A stretch of 64,000 bases of DNA from Streptomyces sp. NRRL B-24484 (GTDB taxonomy: Bacteria; Actinomycetota; Actinomycetes; Streptomycetales; Streptomycetaceae). Position numbers and translations under genes: made by a program. Shown here one piece after another: positions 44,758 through 52,633 of the stretch; position 1 is the stretch's first letter; each line of letters opens with the position of its first letter. The stretch lies in contig NZ_JOAI01000046.1 of assembly GCF_000717715.1 (NCBI RefSeq), positions 48,157 through 112,156 on the forward strand, in the 5' to 3' direction. Under the pieces are notes generated by a model. It worked only from the letters and a program-made list of their open reading frames with translations, did not search any database and had not been told where the DNA came from.

Positions 44758-45627
44758 TCAGAAGGCCGCCGGCTCGCCCGCCCTGCGCCAGACCTCCGGG
44801 AGGCGGGCCCGGTCGGCGGCCGCGGCCGCGAGCTGGCGGTCGTAGAGGACGCCGTAGGCGAAGGCGTGCTGCGGGTCCGCCGCGGCGAGGGCGTGCAGGG
44901 TGCGGCCGGCGAGGACGGCGTCCTGGTGGGTGCCGAGGAGGTCCTGGAGGTCCTTCATCCGGCGGGTGAACCGCTCGGCGGCCGGGCCGGCCGGCTCGCC
45001 GGCGTAGCGGGCGCGCTTGGCGGCCTTTCGGGCCTCGTGCAGGGCGGCGGCGGCCTCGCCGGGTGCGGCACCGCCGGCCCGCTCGATCCGGCGGGCGGTG
45101 CGGCGCTGCTGGCGGCGGGCGACCCGGGCCAGCTCGCTCGCCGCGGGGCGGTCGGCGCGGGCGGTGAAGCGCGGTTCGGCGACCAGGCCGCGCAGGGCGG
45201 CGAGCAGCGCGGGGAAGCCCGGTCCGTCCAGGGCGGCGAGCGCCTCGGGACGGGCGTCGGCGGTGCGCTCGGCGGCCCAGGCGGCGAGGGCGGCGGCGAC
45301 CTCGTCCGGCCGGCAGTCCTCGGGCAGGGTGCGGGCCTCGGCGGTGAGCCGCTCGGCGAGGACCTCGGTGTCCCGGGCGGCGCCGAGGGCCGCGGCGAGG
45401 TCCTTGAGCGCGGTGACGAGGGCGGTGGTGTCGGCACCGATCAGCGGCCGGTAGGCCTGCAGGGTGCTGCGCAGCCGGCGGCAGGTGACCCGCATCCGGT
45501 GGACGGCGTCCGGTTCGTCGGCGCGGACGGCCGCCGCGAGGCCGGCGAGGGTCCCGGTCTGCCCGGCGATCCAGGCGCCGAGGACCGTGCCGGCGGTGGG
45601 CTCGGCTCCGTGCGGCACGCTGACCAC
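44758..45627 (-). CDS. CHAD-domain protein
   Basis: 289-residue helical protein with the CHAD signature: EPDAVHRMRVTCRRLRSTLQAY near the start and conserved basic/histidine residues in ALHEARKAAKRARY and RMKDLQDLLGTHQDAV. CHAD domains bind inorganic polyphosphate and are often linked to CYTH phosphatases; no CYTH gene is present here. The start may be GTG 45627 or the in-frame GTG at 45618, which has better spacing to AAGAGG. Single gene. Confidence 0.9.
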   Translation of the reverse strand: MVSVPHGAEPTAGTVLGAWIAGQTGTLAGLAAAVRADEPDAVHRMRVTCRRLRSTLQAYRPLIGADTTALVTALKDLAAALGAARDTEVLAERLTAEARTLPEDCRPDEVAAALAAWAAERTADARPEALAALDGPGFPALLAALRGLVAEPRFTARADRPAASELARVARRQQRRTARRIERAGGAAPGEAAAALHEARKAAKRARYAGEPAGPAAERFTRRMKDLQDLLGTHQDAVLAGRTLHALAAADPQHAFAYGVLYDRQLAAAAADRARLPEVWRRAGEPAAF

Positions 45628-45746
45628 CCTCTTCCCGGGGTGTCCAGGGTATGCCCGCGGGGGCGCGGAGCGGGCCTCCCTGACGCCGCGTCACCCGCCC
45701 GGACGCTTACACCGTCCTGATCCACGACCTGGCATACTCGCTGTCC

Positions 45747-46400
45747 ATGACCGAGAGCCGGGCGACGAGGGTTCTGCGGGCCGCGGTGTTCACCGCCCTC
45801 GCGGTGCCGCTCGCTGCCCTGGGCCAGGTCGTGCTGACGGGTCGGCCGCTGCCGCTGACGCTGGTCCTGGCGTGCACCGCGGCCGTGTTCCTGGTGGCCG
45901 TGGCGCTGGACGGCGCGCGGCACGGCCTCGGGCGGCTGACGGCGGTGATGGTCCCCGTCGAGCTGCTGCTGAACACCGCGTTCAACCTGGGTCAGGACGG
46001 CTGCACGACGGTCGCCGCCCGGTCGCACGGGGTGGATCTGCTGGTCTGCGGCGGCGGTTCGGTGGACGGCAGTCCGATGCTGTCCGGTCTCGCCGGGCAG
46101 TCCGCCGGTTCGCTGCGGCTGCTGGTGCTGCTGGCGCACCTGGCGCTGGCGCTCGCCGCGGCGCTGTGGCTGCGCCTGGGCGCGGCCGCGATCGGCGGTG
46201 CGGCACAGGTGCTGCGCACGCTGCGGGCGGTGGCCGGGACGGTCGCCTGGCGCCTGCTGTCGGTCCTCGCGCCGCTGCCGGCCTGCCCGGCCGAGCTGGC
46301 GCCCTCGCCGGACGCGCGGGAGCCGCTGCCCCGCCCGGAGTCCGTCGTTCCCTCGCCGGCGCCGCGCCGCGGCCCGCCGGTGTTCGCGCTCGCCCGCTGA
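45747..46400 (+). CDS. Small integral membrane protein, unknown function
   Basis: 217 residues. Four hydrophobic stretches are visible: AAVFTALAVPLAALGQVVLTG, LTLVLACTAAVFLVAVAL, a weaker one around LTAVMVPVELLLNTAF, and LRLLVLLAHLALALAAALWLRLGAAAI. A loop between helices 3 and 4 holds GQDGCTTVAARSHGVDLLVCGGG with two cysteines. The C-terminal 40 residues are proline-rich and probably cytoplasmic. It is conserved-looking in codon use but I cannot name the family. It precedes the DsbA-like/VKOR pair by 120 bases. Confidence 0.65.
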   Translation: MTESRATRVLRAAVFTALAVPLAALGQVVLTGRPLPLTLVLACTAAVFLVAVALDGARHGLGRLTAVMVPVELLLNTAFNLGQDGCTTVAARSHGVDLLVCGGGSVDGSPMLSGLAGQSAGSLRLLVLLAHLALALAAALWLRLGAAAIGGAAQVLRTLRAVAGTVAWRLLSVLAPLPACPAELAPSPDAREPLPRPESVVPSPAPRRGPPVFALAR

Positions 46401-46520
46401 CGGCACTGCCGCCGGGCGGGCGGGCCCCGCGTGCCTTCCCCCTTCTCTTTTCTCCGGTGCACCGCTGCGCGGCCGCGCGGCCCGGTGGTGCGCCCGTACG
46501 CGAGGATTCGACGGATCATC

Positions 46521-47318
46521 ATGAGCACCCAGCCCCAGCAGTCCCGTACCTCGGCCCGTGAGCGCCTGCAGGAGGCCCACCGCCGGGAGAAGAAGGCGGC
46601 CGCGCTGCGGCGCCGTACCGTCGTCGCGGTGAGCGTCGTGGCGGCACTGGCCGTGGTGGGCGGCACGGTGGCGGCGATCGCCACGGCCACCTCCTCGGAC
46701 GCGGACCCGGCGGCCTCGGCGCCGCTGACGGTGCCGGCCAACACCACCGGTCAGGACGGCACGGTGGTGGTGTACGGCAAGGCCGACGCCCCGCACACCC
46801 TGCAGGTGTACGAGGACTTCCGCTGCCCGGTCTGCAAGCAGTTCGAGGCCTCCGCGGGCAAGTCGGTCCAGCAGCTCGCGGACAGCGGCCAGTACAAGAT
46901 CGAGTACCACCTGGCGGCGTTCCTGGACAAGAACCTCGGCGGCAAGGGTTCGCGGACGGCACTGGCCGCCGCCGGGGCCGCGCTGAACGAGGGCGTGGAC
47001 AAGTTCAAGCAGTTCCACGACGTGCTGTACGCCAACCAGCCCGACGAGCGCGAGGACGGCTTCGGGGACGTCAACCGGATCCTGGAGCTGGCCGACAAGG
47101 TGCCGGGGCTGAAGACGGCGGCGTTCACCAAGGCGGTCACCGAGGGCGCCTACCGGCCGTGGGCGGCCAAGGTGGACGCGGCGTTCTCGGCCAGCGGCGC
47201 CCAGGGCACCCCGACGGTGGTGCTCGACGGCAAGGTGCTGAACGTCTTCGGCGACGACGGCAAGCCGGTGACGGGCGAGCAGTGGGCGGCGCTGGTCCGC
47301 AAGACGACCGGGGGCTGA
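46521..47318 (+). CDS. DsbA-like membrane-anchored thiol-disulfide oxidoreductase
   Basis: 265 residues. A basic cytoplasmic head (about 40 aa), one transmembrane helix (TVVAVSVVAALAVVGGTVAAIAT), and a thioredoxin-fold domain of DsbA type with CPVC in YEDFRCPVCKQFE, the redox pair, and the cis-proline loop GTPTVVLDG. It should oxidise cysteines of exported proteins outside the membrane. ATG 46521. The stop is one base before the VKOR gene, and the pair forms a disulfide-generating system: VKOR reoxidises the DsbA. Confidence 0.92.
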   Translation: MSTQPQQSRTSARERLQEAHRREKKAAALRRRTVVAVSVVAALAVVGGTVAAIATATSSDADPAASAPLTVPANTTGQDGTVVVYGKADAPHTLQVYEDFRCPVCKQFEASAGKSVQQLADSGQYKIEYHLAAFLDKNLGGKGSRTALAAAGAALNEGVDKFKQFHDVLYANQPDEREDGFGDVNRILELADKVPGLKTAAFTKAVTEGAYRPWAAKVDAAFSASGAQGTPTVVLDGKVLNVFGDDGKPVTGEQWAALVRKTTGG

Positions 47319-47319
47319 G

Positions 47320-47913
47320 ATGGTGTCCGGTGCGACGATCGGTGCCGGGCGGGGCCTGGCCCGGCTGCTGGTGGTCGGCGGTCTGCTGGGCCTGGCGGCC
47401 TCGGCGGTGCTGACCTTCGACAAGCTGCGGATGCTGGAGAACCCGGCCTACCGGCCCGGCTGCAGCATCAACCCGGTGATCAGCTGCGGTTCGGTGATGC
47501 GCACCGACCAGGCGTCGGTCTTCGGCTTCCCGAACCCGCTGCTCGGCCTGGCCGCGTTCGCCGTCCTGATCGCGGCCGGCGCGGGCCTGCTGGCCGGTGC
47601 CCGCTACCGCCGCTGGTACTGGCTGGGCCTGCAGGCCGGCGCCCTCGCCGGACTGGGCTTCACCGTCTGGCTGATCACCCAGGCGCTGTACGAGATCGGC
47701 GCGCTCTGCCCGTACTGCATGGTCGTGTGGGCCGTGGTCGGGCCGCTGGCCTGGTACCTCACCCTGCACAACCTGCGGACGGGCGTCCTGCCGGCCCCGC
47801 GCTGGTGGCCGTCGGTGGCCCGCCACCACTGGGTGGTGCCGGCCCTCTGGTACCTCGGCATCGCCCTGCTGGTGCTGAACAGGTTCTGGTACTACTGGCG
47901 CACACTGATCTGA
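47320..47913 (+). CDS. VKOR-family membrane oxidoreductase
   Basis: 197-residue bacterial vitamin K epoxide reductase homologue, the quinone-linked partner that reoxidises DsbA-like proteins. Four to five membrane helices are visible; the quinone-site CxxC is CPYC in IGALCPYCMVVWA, and the loop cysteines are in GCSINPVISCGSV. ATG 47320 begins directly after the DsbA-like stop, so the two are one operon. A bidirectional hairpin follows at 47928. Confidence 0.93.
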   Translation: MVSGATIGAGRGLARLLVVGGLLGLAASAVLTFDKLRMLENPAYRPGCSINPVISCGSVMRTDQASVFGFPNPLLGLAAFAVLIAAGAGLLAGARYRRWYWLGLQAGALAGLGFTVWLITQALYEIGALCPYCMVVWAVVGPLAWYLTLHNLRTGVLPAPRWWPSVARHHWVVPALWYLGIALLVLNRFWYYWRTLI

Positions 47914-47927
47914 GCACCGGTCCCGAC

Positions 47928-47959
47928 GGCTCCCACCTGCGGTTTCCCGGGTGGGAGCC
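47928..47959. terminator. Bidirectional terminator after the VKOR gene
   Basis: GGCTCCCACC (47928-47937) and GGTGGGAGCC (47950-47959) form a 10-base stem between convergent genes. Confidence 0.7.
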
Positions 47960-48004
47960 ATCGGTACGTCTCCCCTGGCCGCCTACGGGCCGTCCGGGGT
48001 GCGG

Positions 48005-49012
48005 TCAGCGCACGCGGACGTACTGGTCGCCCTTGAAGAAGTACAGGTCACCGGTGCCGCCGGGGACGCGGCAGGCGTCGTCGACGCCCTTGGCGAAGAC
48101 GCCGTCGATGCCCCAGAGCGACGCCAGGCTCTTGGGGCCCGAGGTGATCTTCTCGTCGCGGGTGCGGTAGAGCACGTACTGGTCGTCCTTGAACAGGTAC
48201 AGGCTGGTCGGCTCGCCGGGCACACTGCAGGCCGCGCTGATGCCGTTGGCGAAGGCGGTGCCCTTGAGGCCGGCCCAGCCGTCCGTGAGGCTCTTGGGGC
48301 CGGAGGCGATCTTCTCGTCGCCGGTGCGGTAGCGCAGGTACTGGTCGCCCTTGAACAGGTAGACGTCGGTGGTGTTGTCCGGGACGAGGGAGGCGGCGTC
48401 GATCCCGTTGGCGAAGGCGGTCCCCTTGAGGCCGGCCCAGCCGTCCGCGAGGCTCTTGGGGCCCGAGGCGATCTTCTCCTCGGCGACCTTGTAGCGCAGG
48501 TACTGGTCGCCCTTGAACAGGTACAGGTCGGTGGCGTTGTCCGGCACGCCGCACACGGCGTCGATGCCGGAGGCGAACGCGGTGCCCTTCAGGGCCGGCC
48601 AGCCGTTCGACAGTGTCTTCGCCTGGAGGGTCGCGGGCGCGGAGGACGTCGCGCCGGCCGCCGTCGCCCCGTTGACCTCACGCGTGAGCACCGAACTCCA
48701 GGGGCACCAGATGCAGCCGGGCAGGAAGGCGCCGCAGGCCTCGTCGAGGTGGTCCTCGACGTACGTGGGGCCGGCGTCGCACACCTCGATGGCCATCTCG
48801 AAGAAGCTGATGGTGGTCGGGTCCAGGTGGTAGCTCCAGCCCGGGTTGTAGGAGGCGGGCCGCTTGATGAGCCGGCCGAGCACATGGATCCTGTCCTTCT
48901 GCTCGCCGCGGAGGATCTTGCGCGCCTCCTCGATCTTCGCGTCGTCGGTCAGCCGGAAGACGAACTCGTCCGAAGCGGGCTGGCACGTGAACGCGAAGTA
49001 GGCCTCGGCCAT
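48005..49012 (-). CDS. BP74-like domain fused to four hemopexin repeats
   Basis: 335-residue protein. Residues about 3-112 match the BP74 (calmodulin-binding protein-like) N-terminal domain: EFVFRLTDDAKIEEARKILRG, RIHVLGRLIKRP, YNPGWSYHLDP, AIEVCDAG and LPGCIWCPWSS. After a short Ala/Thr linker come four hemopexin repeats, each about 54 residues, with the pattern LYLFKGDQYLRY...I.SGPKSL.DGWAGLKGTAFA. Hemopexin blades form a propeller that binds metals, haem or proteins. No signal peptide is visible. Eukaryote-like domain content is rare in bacteria and known from photopexin-type and insecticidal-region proteins. Function is unknown; ATG 49012 is the only good start. Confidence 0.85.
   Translation of the reverse strand: MAEAYFAFTCQPASDEFVFRLTDDAKIEEARKILRGEQKDRIHVLGRLIKRPASYNPGWSYHLDPTTISFFEMAIEVCDAGPTYVEDHLDEACGAFLPGCIWCPWSSVLTREVNGATAAGATSSAPATLQAKTLSNGWPALKGTAFASGIDAVCGVPDNATDLYLFKGDQYLRYKVAEEKIASGPKSLADGWAGLKGTAFANGIDAASLVPDNTTDVYLFKGDQYLRYRTGDEKIASGPKSLTDGWAGLKGTAFANGISAACSVPGEPTSLYLFKDDQYVLYRTRDEKITSGPKSLASLWGIDGVFAKGVDDACRVPGGTGDLYFFKGDQYVRVR
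48240..48560. repeat. Direct DNA repeats within the hemopexin-like gene
   Basis: A segment around TTGGCGAAGGCGGT and the following 50 bases recurs about 162 bases apart (starts near 48246 and 48408), one repeat per propeller blade. The high nucleotide identity suggests recent duplication or gene conversion. Confidence 0.65.
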
Positions 49013-49028
49013 CGGATGCCCCTCTCAG

Positions 49029-49583
49029 TCATTTGTGCACGCACGGTCGGGCGTGACGCAACACCCAACGACGCCTGACCGGCGCGGTTACGCCGGTACC
49101 GGCATCCGGCGGCGCGAGCGGGCGGGCGGCCGGGCCGGGGCGGTGGCGGCGCAGGACGAGGCCGAGGAGGCGGTCGGCGGGGACGGGCCCGAGGGTGCGG
49201 GAGTCGATGCTCGCGGCGCGGTTGTCGCCGAGCACGACCACCGTGCCGGGCGGCACCACCGCACCGGCGGCGCAGGCGGCGACGGCGGCCGGCATCGGGT
49301 CACCCGGCAGGGCGGCGACCCGTTTGACCATCCAGCGGCGCGGCCGGCCGGTGCCGGGGGCGGGCCAGCCGCCGGACGGGTCGGGGCGTTCCACGATCAC
49401 CAGGGCGCCCGCCCGCAGGGCGCGCAGCCCGGCCCGCCGGCCGATCAGCACGTCGCCGGCCCGCAGGGTGGGCTGCATGCTCACCCCTTCGACGGTGATC
49501 AGCAGGCGGCGCCGGACGGCGACCAGGCAGGCGGCGGCCGCGACCAGCAGGGCGGCCGCGGCGGCGAGGAGCGTCGAGGTCAC
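49029..49583 (-). CDS. S26-family signal peptidase, probably the leader peptidase of the peptide cluster
   Basis: 184 residues. One N-terminal membrane helix (LLAAAAALLVAAAACLVAV) is followed by the type I signal-peptidase core: Ser nucleophile in VEGVSMQPTLRAGDVLIG, catalytic Lys in MVKRVAALPGDP, and the box E-like VVVLGDNRAASIDSRTLGPVP. It is much smaller than housekeeping LepB. The GTG start overlaps the stop of the ABC transporter gene (GTGA), so it is the last gene of the MauE-TlpA-ABC-S26 operon. Because the ABC protein has no peptidase domain, this enzyme is the best candidate to cleave the cysteine-rich precursor encoded at 52634. Confidence 0.87.
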   Translation of the reverse strand: MTSTLLAAAAALLVAAAACLVAVRRRLLITVEGVSMQPTLRAGDVLIGRRAGLRALRAGALVIVERPDPSGGWPAPGTGRPRRWMVKRVAALPGDPMPAAVAACAAGAVVPPGTVVVLGDNRAASIDSRTLGPVPADRLLGLVLRRHRPGPAARPLAPPDAGTGVTAPVRRRWVLRHARPCVHK

Positions 49584-51382
49584 CGTGCGCTCCCGGCGGT
49601 GTAGCCCTCGGCCTGCCGGCGGAAGAGCCCGGCGTAGGTGCCGTCGGCGGCGATCAGCTCCTCGTGGGTGCCGTGTTCGGCGACGGTGCCCTCGCGCAGG
49701 ACGGCGATCAGGTCGGCCTCCCGGGCGGTGCCGAGGCGGTGCGAGATCATCAGGCCGGTGCGCCCGTGCCGGTGTCGGCGCAGCAGCCGCTGGACCTCGT
49801 ACTCGGCGGCGGGGTCGAGGCCGGCCGTCGGCTCGTCGAGGATCAGCAGGTCGGGGCCGCGCCGCATCATGGCGCGGGCCAGCGCGACCCGTTGCCACTG
49901 TCCGCCGGAGAGTTCGACGCCCTCCTCGGGGTGGTCAGGGTCCTGGAGGAAGGCGCGGCCGAGCATGGTGTCGCCGCCCTGCGGGAGGCTCGCCAGCAGT
50001 CCGTCGGCGCCGGCTTCGGCGGCGGCCTGCCGGACGCGGCCCGGGTCGGCGGTGCGGACGTCGCCGAGGGCGATGTTCTCGGCGGCGGTCAGGTCGTAGC
50101 GCATGAAGTCCTGGAAGACCGCGCTGATCCGCTCCCGGAGCTCCTCGGGTGCGAAGTGGCGGATGTCGGTGCCGTCCCAGAGCACGGCGCCGCGGGTCGG
50201 GTCGTAGAAGCGGAGCAGCAGCTTGACGAGGGTGCTCTTGCCGGCGCCGTTGTCGCCGACCAGGGCGAGCGAGCGGCCGGCGGGCAGGGTGAGGCTGACG
50301 CCGCGCAGCACCCAGTCGTGCCGGTCGGAGTAGCGGAACCAGACGTCGCGCAGTTCGAGGCCGTGCCGCAGCGGCGGGGCCGGCCGGACCGGGGCGAGGG
50401 CGGGCAGGTCCACGGGTTCGGCGAGGACGTCGAGGTACTGCCCGAAGAGGGCGAGCTTCTGCTGGGCGAGGGCGGCGAGCGCCGCGGCGGTGCCGATGCC
50501 GCCCTGGACGGCTGCGACCGCCGCGACGAACACCGAGACGTCGCCGACGGTGAGTTCGCCGCGGGCCGCCGCGCGGACGGCCCAGACCAGCCCGGCCGCG
50601 GAGACGGCGGCGGACACCAGGGCGGGCGCGCCCTGCAGCAGGGCGGCCCGCTGTTCGGTGCGGCGGTTGGCGGCGTCGACCACGGCGCGGTCGGCCCGCA
50701 TCCGGGCCCGGAAGTACGGGCCGAGCCCGAACAGCCGCAGTTCCTTGGCGGCCTGCACGTCGCCGAGCAGCTGCCCGTAGAACATCTCCCGCCGCTCGTA
50801 CGGGGTGATCCGCAGTGCGGTGCCGACCCAGGCCCGGGAGAGCCGGAACTCGGTGGCCAGCACGGGCACGGAGGCGAGCAGGACGAGCAGCGCGAGGACC
50901 GGTCCGATCGCGGCGAGGGTGGCGACGAACCCGGCGGTGGTGAGGGCCGTCCGGAGCAGGCCGACCGCGCCGAGGACGATCTGCGGCGGGGCCTCCTGCC
51001 CGCACTGCTGGGCGAGCCGGAGCCGGTCGAGCCGGGCCGGGTCCTCGAACCGGGCCAGCCCGACCGTGGAATTGACGGCCGCGTAGAGCCGGTCCTGGGC
51101 CTCGACGGCGATCCGGCGGGCGAGTTCGCCGCGGACGAGCTGCTCGACGTGCGGCAGGACGGCTGCGGCGACGCCGGTGGCGACCAGGCCGGCGACGGGC
51201 AGCGGCAGGCCGGAGGGGTGCGGCGCGGTGAGCCCGTCCAGCACGGTCCGCATCAGCCAGGCCGCGGCGACGGGCACCACGGCGACGGCTGCGGCGGTCA
51301 GCAGGCAGCCGAGCAGGGCCGCCGGGGCGGTGCGGACGGCGAGGCCGAGGACGGCGCGGAGTGCGGCGAGGCGGCGCCTCAT
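49580..51382 (-). CDS. Fused ABC transporter (permease-ATPase) for peptide export
   Basis: 600 residues: a six-helix type IV exporter domain (about 1-320) and a nucleotide-binding domain with Walker A VGDNGAGKST, signature ELSGGQWQRVALARA, Walker B DLLILDEPTAGLD and switch His in MISHRLGTAREAD. The N-terminal C39 peptidase domain of classical bacteriocin exporters is absent. Overlaps the TlpA-like gene start by four bases and the S26 gene by four bases. Gene order suggests that it exports the cysteine-rich peptide encoded divergently, with processing by the S26 enzyme. Confidence 0.9.
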   Translation of the reverse strand: MRRRLAALRAVLGLAVRTAPAALLGCLLTAAAVAVVPVAAAWLMRTVLDGLTAPHPSGLPLPVAGLVATGVAAAVLPHVEQLVRGELARRIAVEAQDRLYAAVNSTVGLARFEDPARLDRLRLAQQCGQEAPPQIVLGAVGLLRTALTTAGFVATLAAIGPVLALLVLLASVPVLATEFRLSRAWVGTALRITPYERREMFYGQLLGDVQAAKELRLFGLGPYFRARMRADRAVVDAANRRTEQRAALLQGAPALVSAAVSAAGLVWAVRAAARGELTVGDVSVFVAAVAAVQGGIGTAAALAALAQQKLALFGQYLDVLAEPVDLPALAPVRPAPPLRHGLELRDVWFRYSDRHDWVLRGVSLTLPAGRSLALVGDNGAGKSTLVKLLLRFYDPTRGAVLWDGTDIRHFAPEELRERISAVFQDFMRYDLTAAENIALGDVRTADPGRVRQAAAEAGADGLLASLPQGGDTMLGRAFLQDPDHPEEGVELSGGQWQRVALARAMMRRGPDLLILDEPTAGLDPAAEYEVQRLLRRHRHGRTGLMISHRLGTAREADLIAVLREGTVAEHGTHEELIAADGTYAGLFRRQAEGYTAGSAR

Positions 51383-51918
51383 GCCGGCACCGGGCCGGCC
51401 ATCTCCCGCAGGTCGCGGTGGAGCACGTGCAGGGTGCCGTCGCCGTCCAGCCGGGCGACGACCGGGAATCCGCCGACGCCGAGCGCGTCCACGACGTCCT
51501 GGGCGCCGCCGTCGGTGACGACGGTGGCGACCTCGGCGAGGGCGTCGACGTACTGCTGCTGGCCGGCGCCGGGGGTGACCACGGCGAGGACGCTGCCCGC
51601 GGCCGGGCCGTCCTCGCGGAGGCGGCCGGTGAATTCGGGGAGCAGTTCGGCGCAGGGCGGGCAGCCGGGTGCGAAGAAGGCGACCAGGGCGGGCGTGGTG
51701 AGGGTGTCCCGGGTGACCGTGGAACCGTCGACGGCGGTCACCGAGAAGGGGCCGGCGGTCGCGCCGATGCTGGCGGCGTCCGCGAGGCCGTGCGGGCCGG
51801 CGGGCCGTGCGGCCGTGGCGGGCTGCGCGTTGAGCCGGCGGACGATCCCGAAGGTGAGCACGAGGTTGAGCAGGCCGAGTGCGCCCAGCAGCACGACGGC
51901 CGAGACCAGTACGGGCAT
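51379..51918 (-). CDS. TlpA-like membrane-anchored thioredoxin-fold protein (MauD-like)
   Basis: 179 residues. One N-terminal membrane helix (VSAVVLLGALGLLNLVLTFGIV) and an extracytoplasmic thioredoxin domain with CPPC in LVAFFAPGCPPCAELLPEF. The arrangement with MauE mirrors the MauE/MauD pair that makes disulfides in methylamine dehydrogenase, where MauD is the thiol-disulfide protein. Here it lies 10 bases after the MauE-like gene and overlaps the ABC gene. Expected role: oxidising or isomerising disulfides in the exported cysteine-rich peptide. Confidence 0.88.
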   Translation of the reverse strand: MPVLVSAVVLLGALGLLNLVLTFGIVRRLNAQPATAARPAGPHGLADAASIGATAGPFSVTAVDGSTVTRDTLTTPALVAFFAPGCPPCAELLPEFTGRLREDGPAAGSVLAVVTPGAGQQQYVDALAEVATVVTDGGAQDVVDALGVGGFPVVARLDGDGTLHVLHRDLREMAGPVPA

Positions 51919-51928
51919 TTCGGGGCTC

Positions 51929-52459
51929 CTATCGGGAGGGGGCGAAGAGGGCGGCGAGATCGTCGAGGGTGGCGGTGACCAGCGCGGCCAGGGCGCCGGC
52001 GCCGCCCGCCAGCAGCAGGGCGGCGGCCTGCGCGCCGCCGTCCGGGGCCGGCCGGTGGGCGGCGGCGAGCGCGGTCAGCGCGGCGGCGGTGAGCAGCAGG
52101 TTGCGGACCAGGTGGCGCCGGCCGAGCGGCACGGCGGTGGCCCCGAAGCAGGGGCAGCCGACCACCGCGCCGCGGCGCAGGGTGACCGCGACCGAGGCGG
52201 TGAGGCCGGCGAGCAGTCCGACCGCGAGCAGCAGGCCGGCCGTGGCCGTCGCCGGCAGCGCCAGCAGCGGGGGCAGCGCGGTCTCGGCCGCGGCCACCAG
52301 CAGGGCGGTGCGCCGGACCCGTCCCGCGGGCACCAGCCGCATGCCGCGCAGCGCGTCCTCGAAGGCGGTGAACGCGGCGCGCCCGCGCACCTTGGAGACC
52401 GCGGACGCCGCGAAGACCAGGGCGAGCAGGACGCGGCAGGCGACCGCTGCGTAGTACAT
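51929..52459 (-). CDS. MauE/DoxX-like redox-associated membrane protein
   Basis: 176-residue protein with four to five membrane helices (YYAAVACRVLLALVFAASAV, LLVAAAETALPPLLALPATA, GLLLAVGLLAGLTASVAVTL and others). The MauE pattern includes AVVGCPCFGA with a CxC pair in a loop. MauE proteins relay electrons to a TlpA/MauD partner, which follows here after 10 bases. ATG 52459 is the first gene of the minus-strand operon, divergent from the precursor peptide gene. Confidence 0.85.
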   Translation of the reverse strand: MYYAAVACRVLLALVFAASAVSKVRGRAAFTAFEDALRGMRLVPAGRVRRTALLVAAAETALPPLLALPATATAGLLLAVGLLAGLTASVAVTLRRGAVVGCPCFGATAVPLGRRHLVRNLLLTAAALTALAAAHRPAPDGGAQAAALLLAGGAGALAALVTATLDDLAALFAPSR

Positions 52460-52480
52460 CGGGAGTCCTCTCCACGGGCG

Positions 52481-52522
52481 GCGGATCCGCAGCACGGGAA
52501 CGCGGATCCGCAGCATAGGAAC
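52481..52522. repeat. Two tandem 21-bp direct repeats in the divergent promoter
   Basis: GCGGATCCGCAGCACGGGAAC (52481-52501) is followed immediately by the same unit with two changes (52502-52522, ...AGCATAGGAAC). Each unit contains the palindrome GCGGATCCGC. The 21-base period is two helical turns. The second unit ends in GGAAC, an ECF-like -35, with CGT 15 bases further on (52538-52540). Likely regulator-binding sites for the divergent MauE and precursor genes. Confidence 0.75.
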
Positions 52523-52633
52523 GGGGGATACACGGCTCGTACTGCGCGGGCGCAACGTCCGCTGTATGCCGGGCGGTTAGCGTCCACGGCGTCCGGCTGC
52601 AACCCGGTGGCCGGACGGAGTGAGGAGTACGTG

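Noticed and set aside
48240..48560. Direct repeats considered as CRISPR or mobile element
   Set aside because: They coincide with hemopexin blades in a coding gene.
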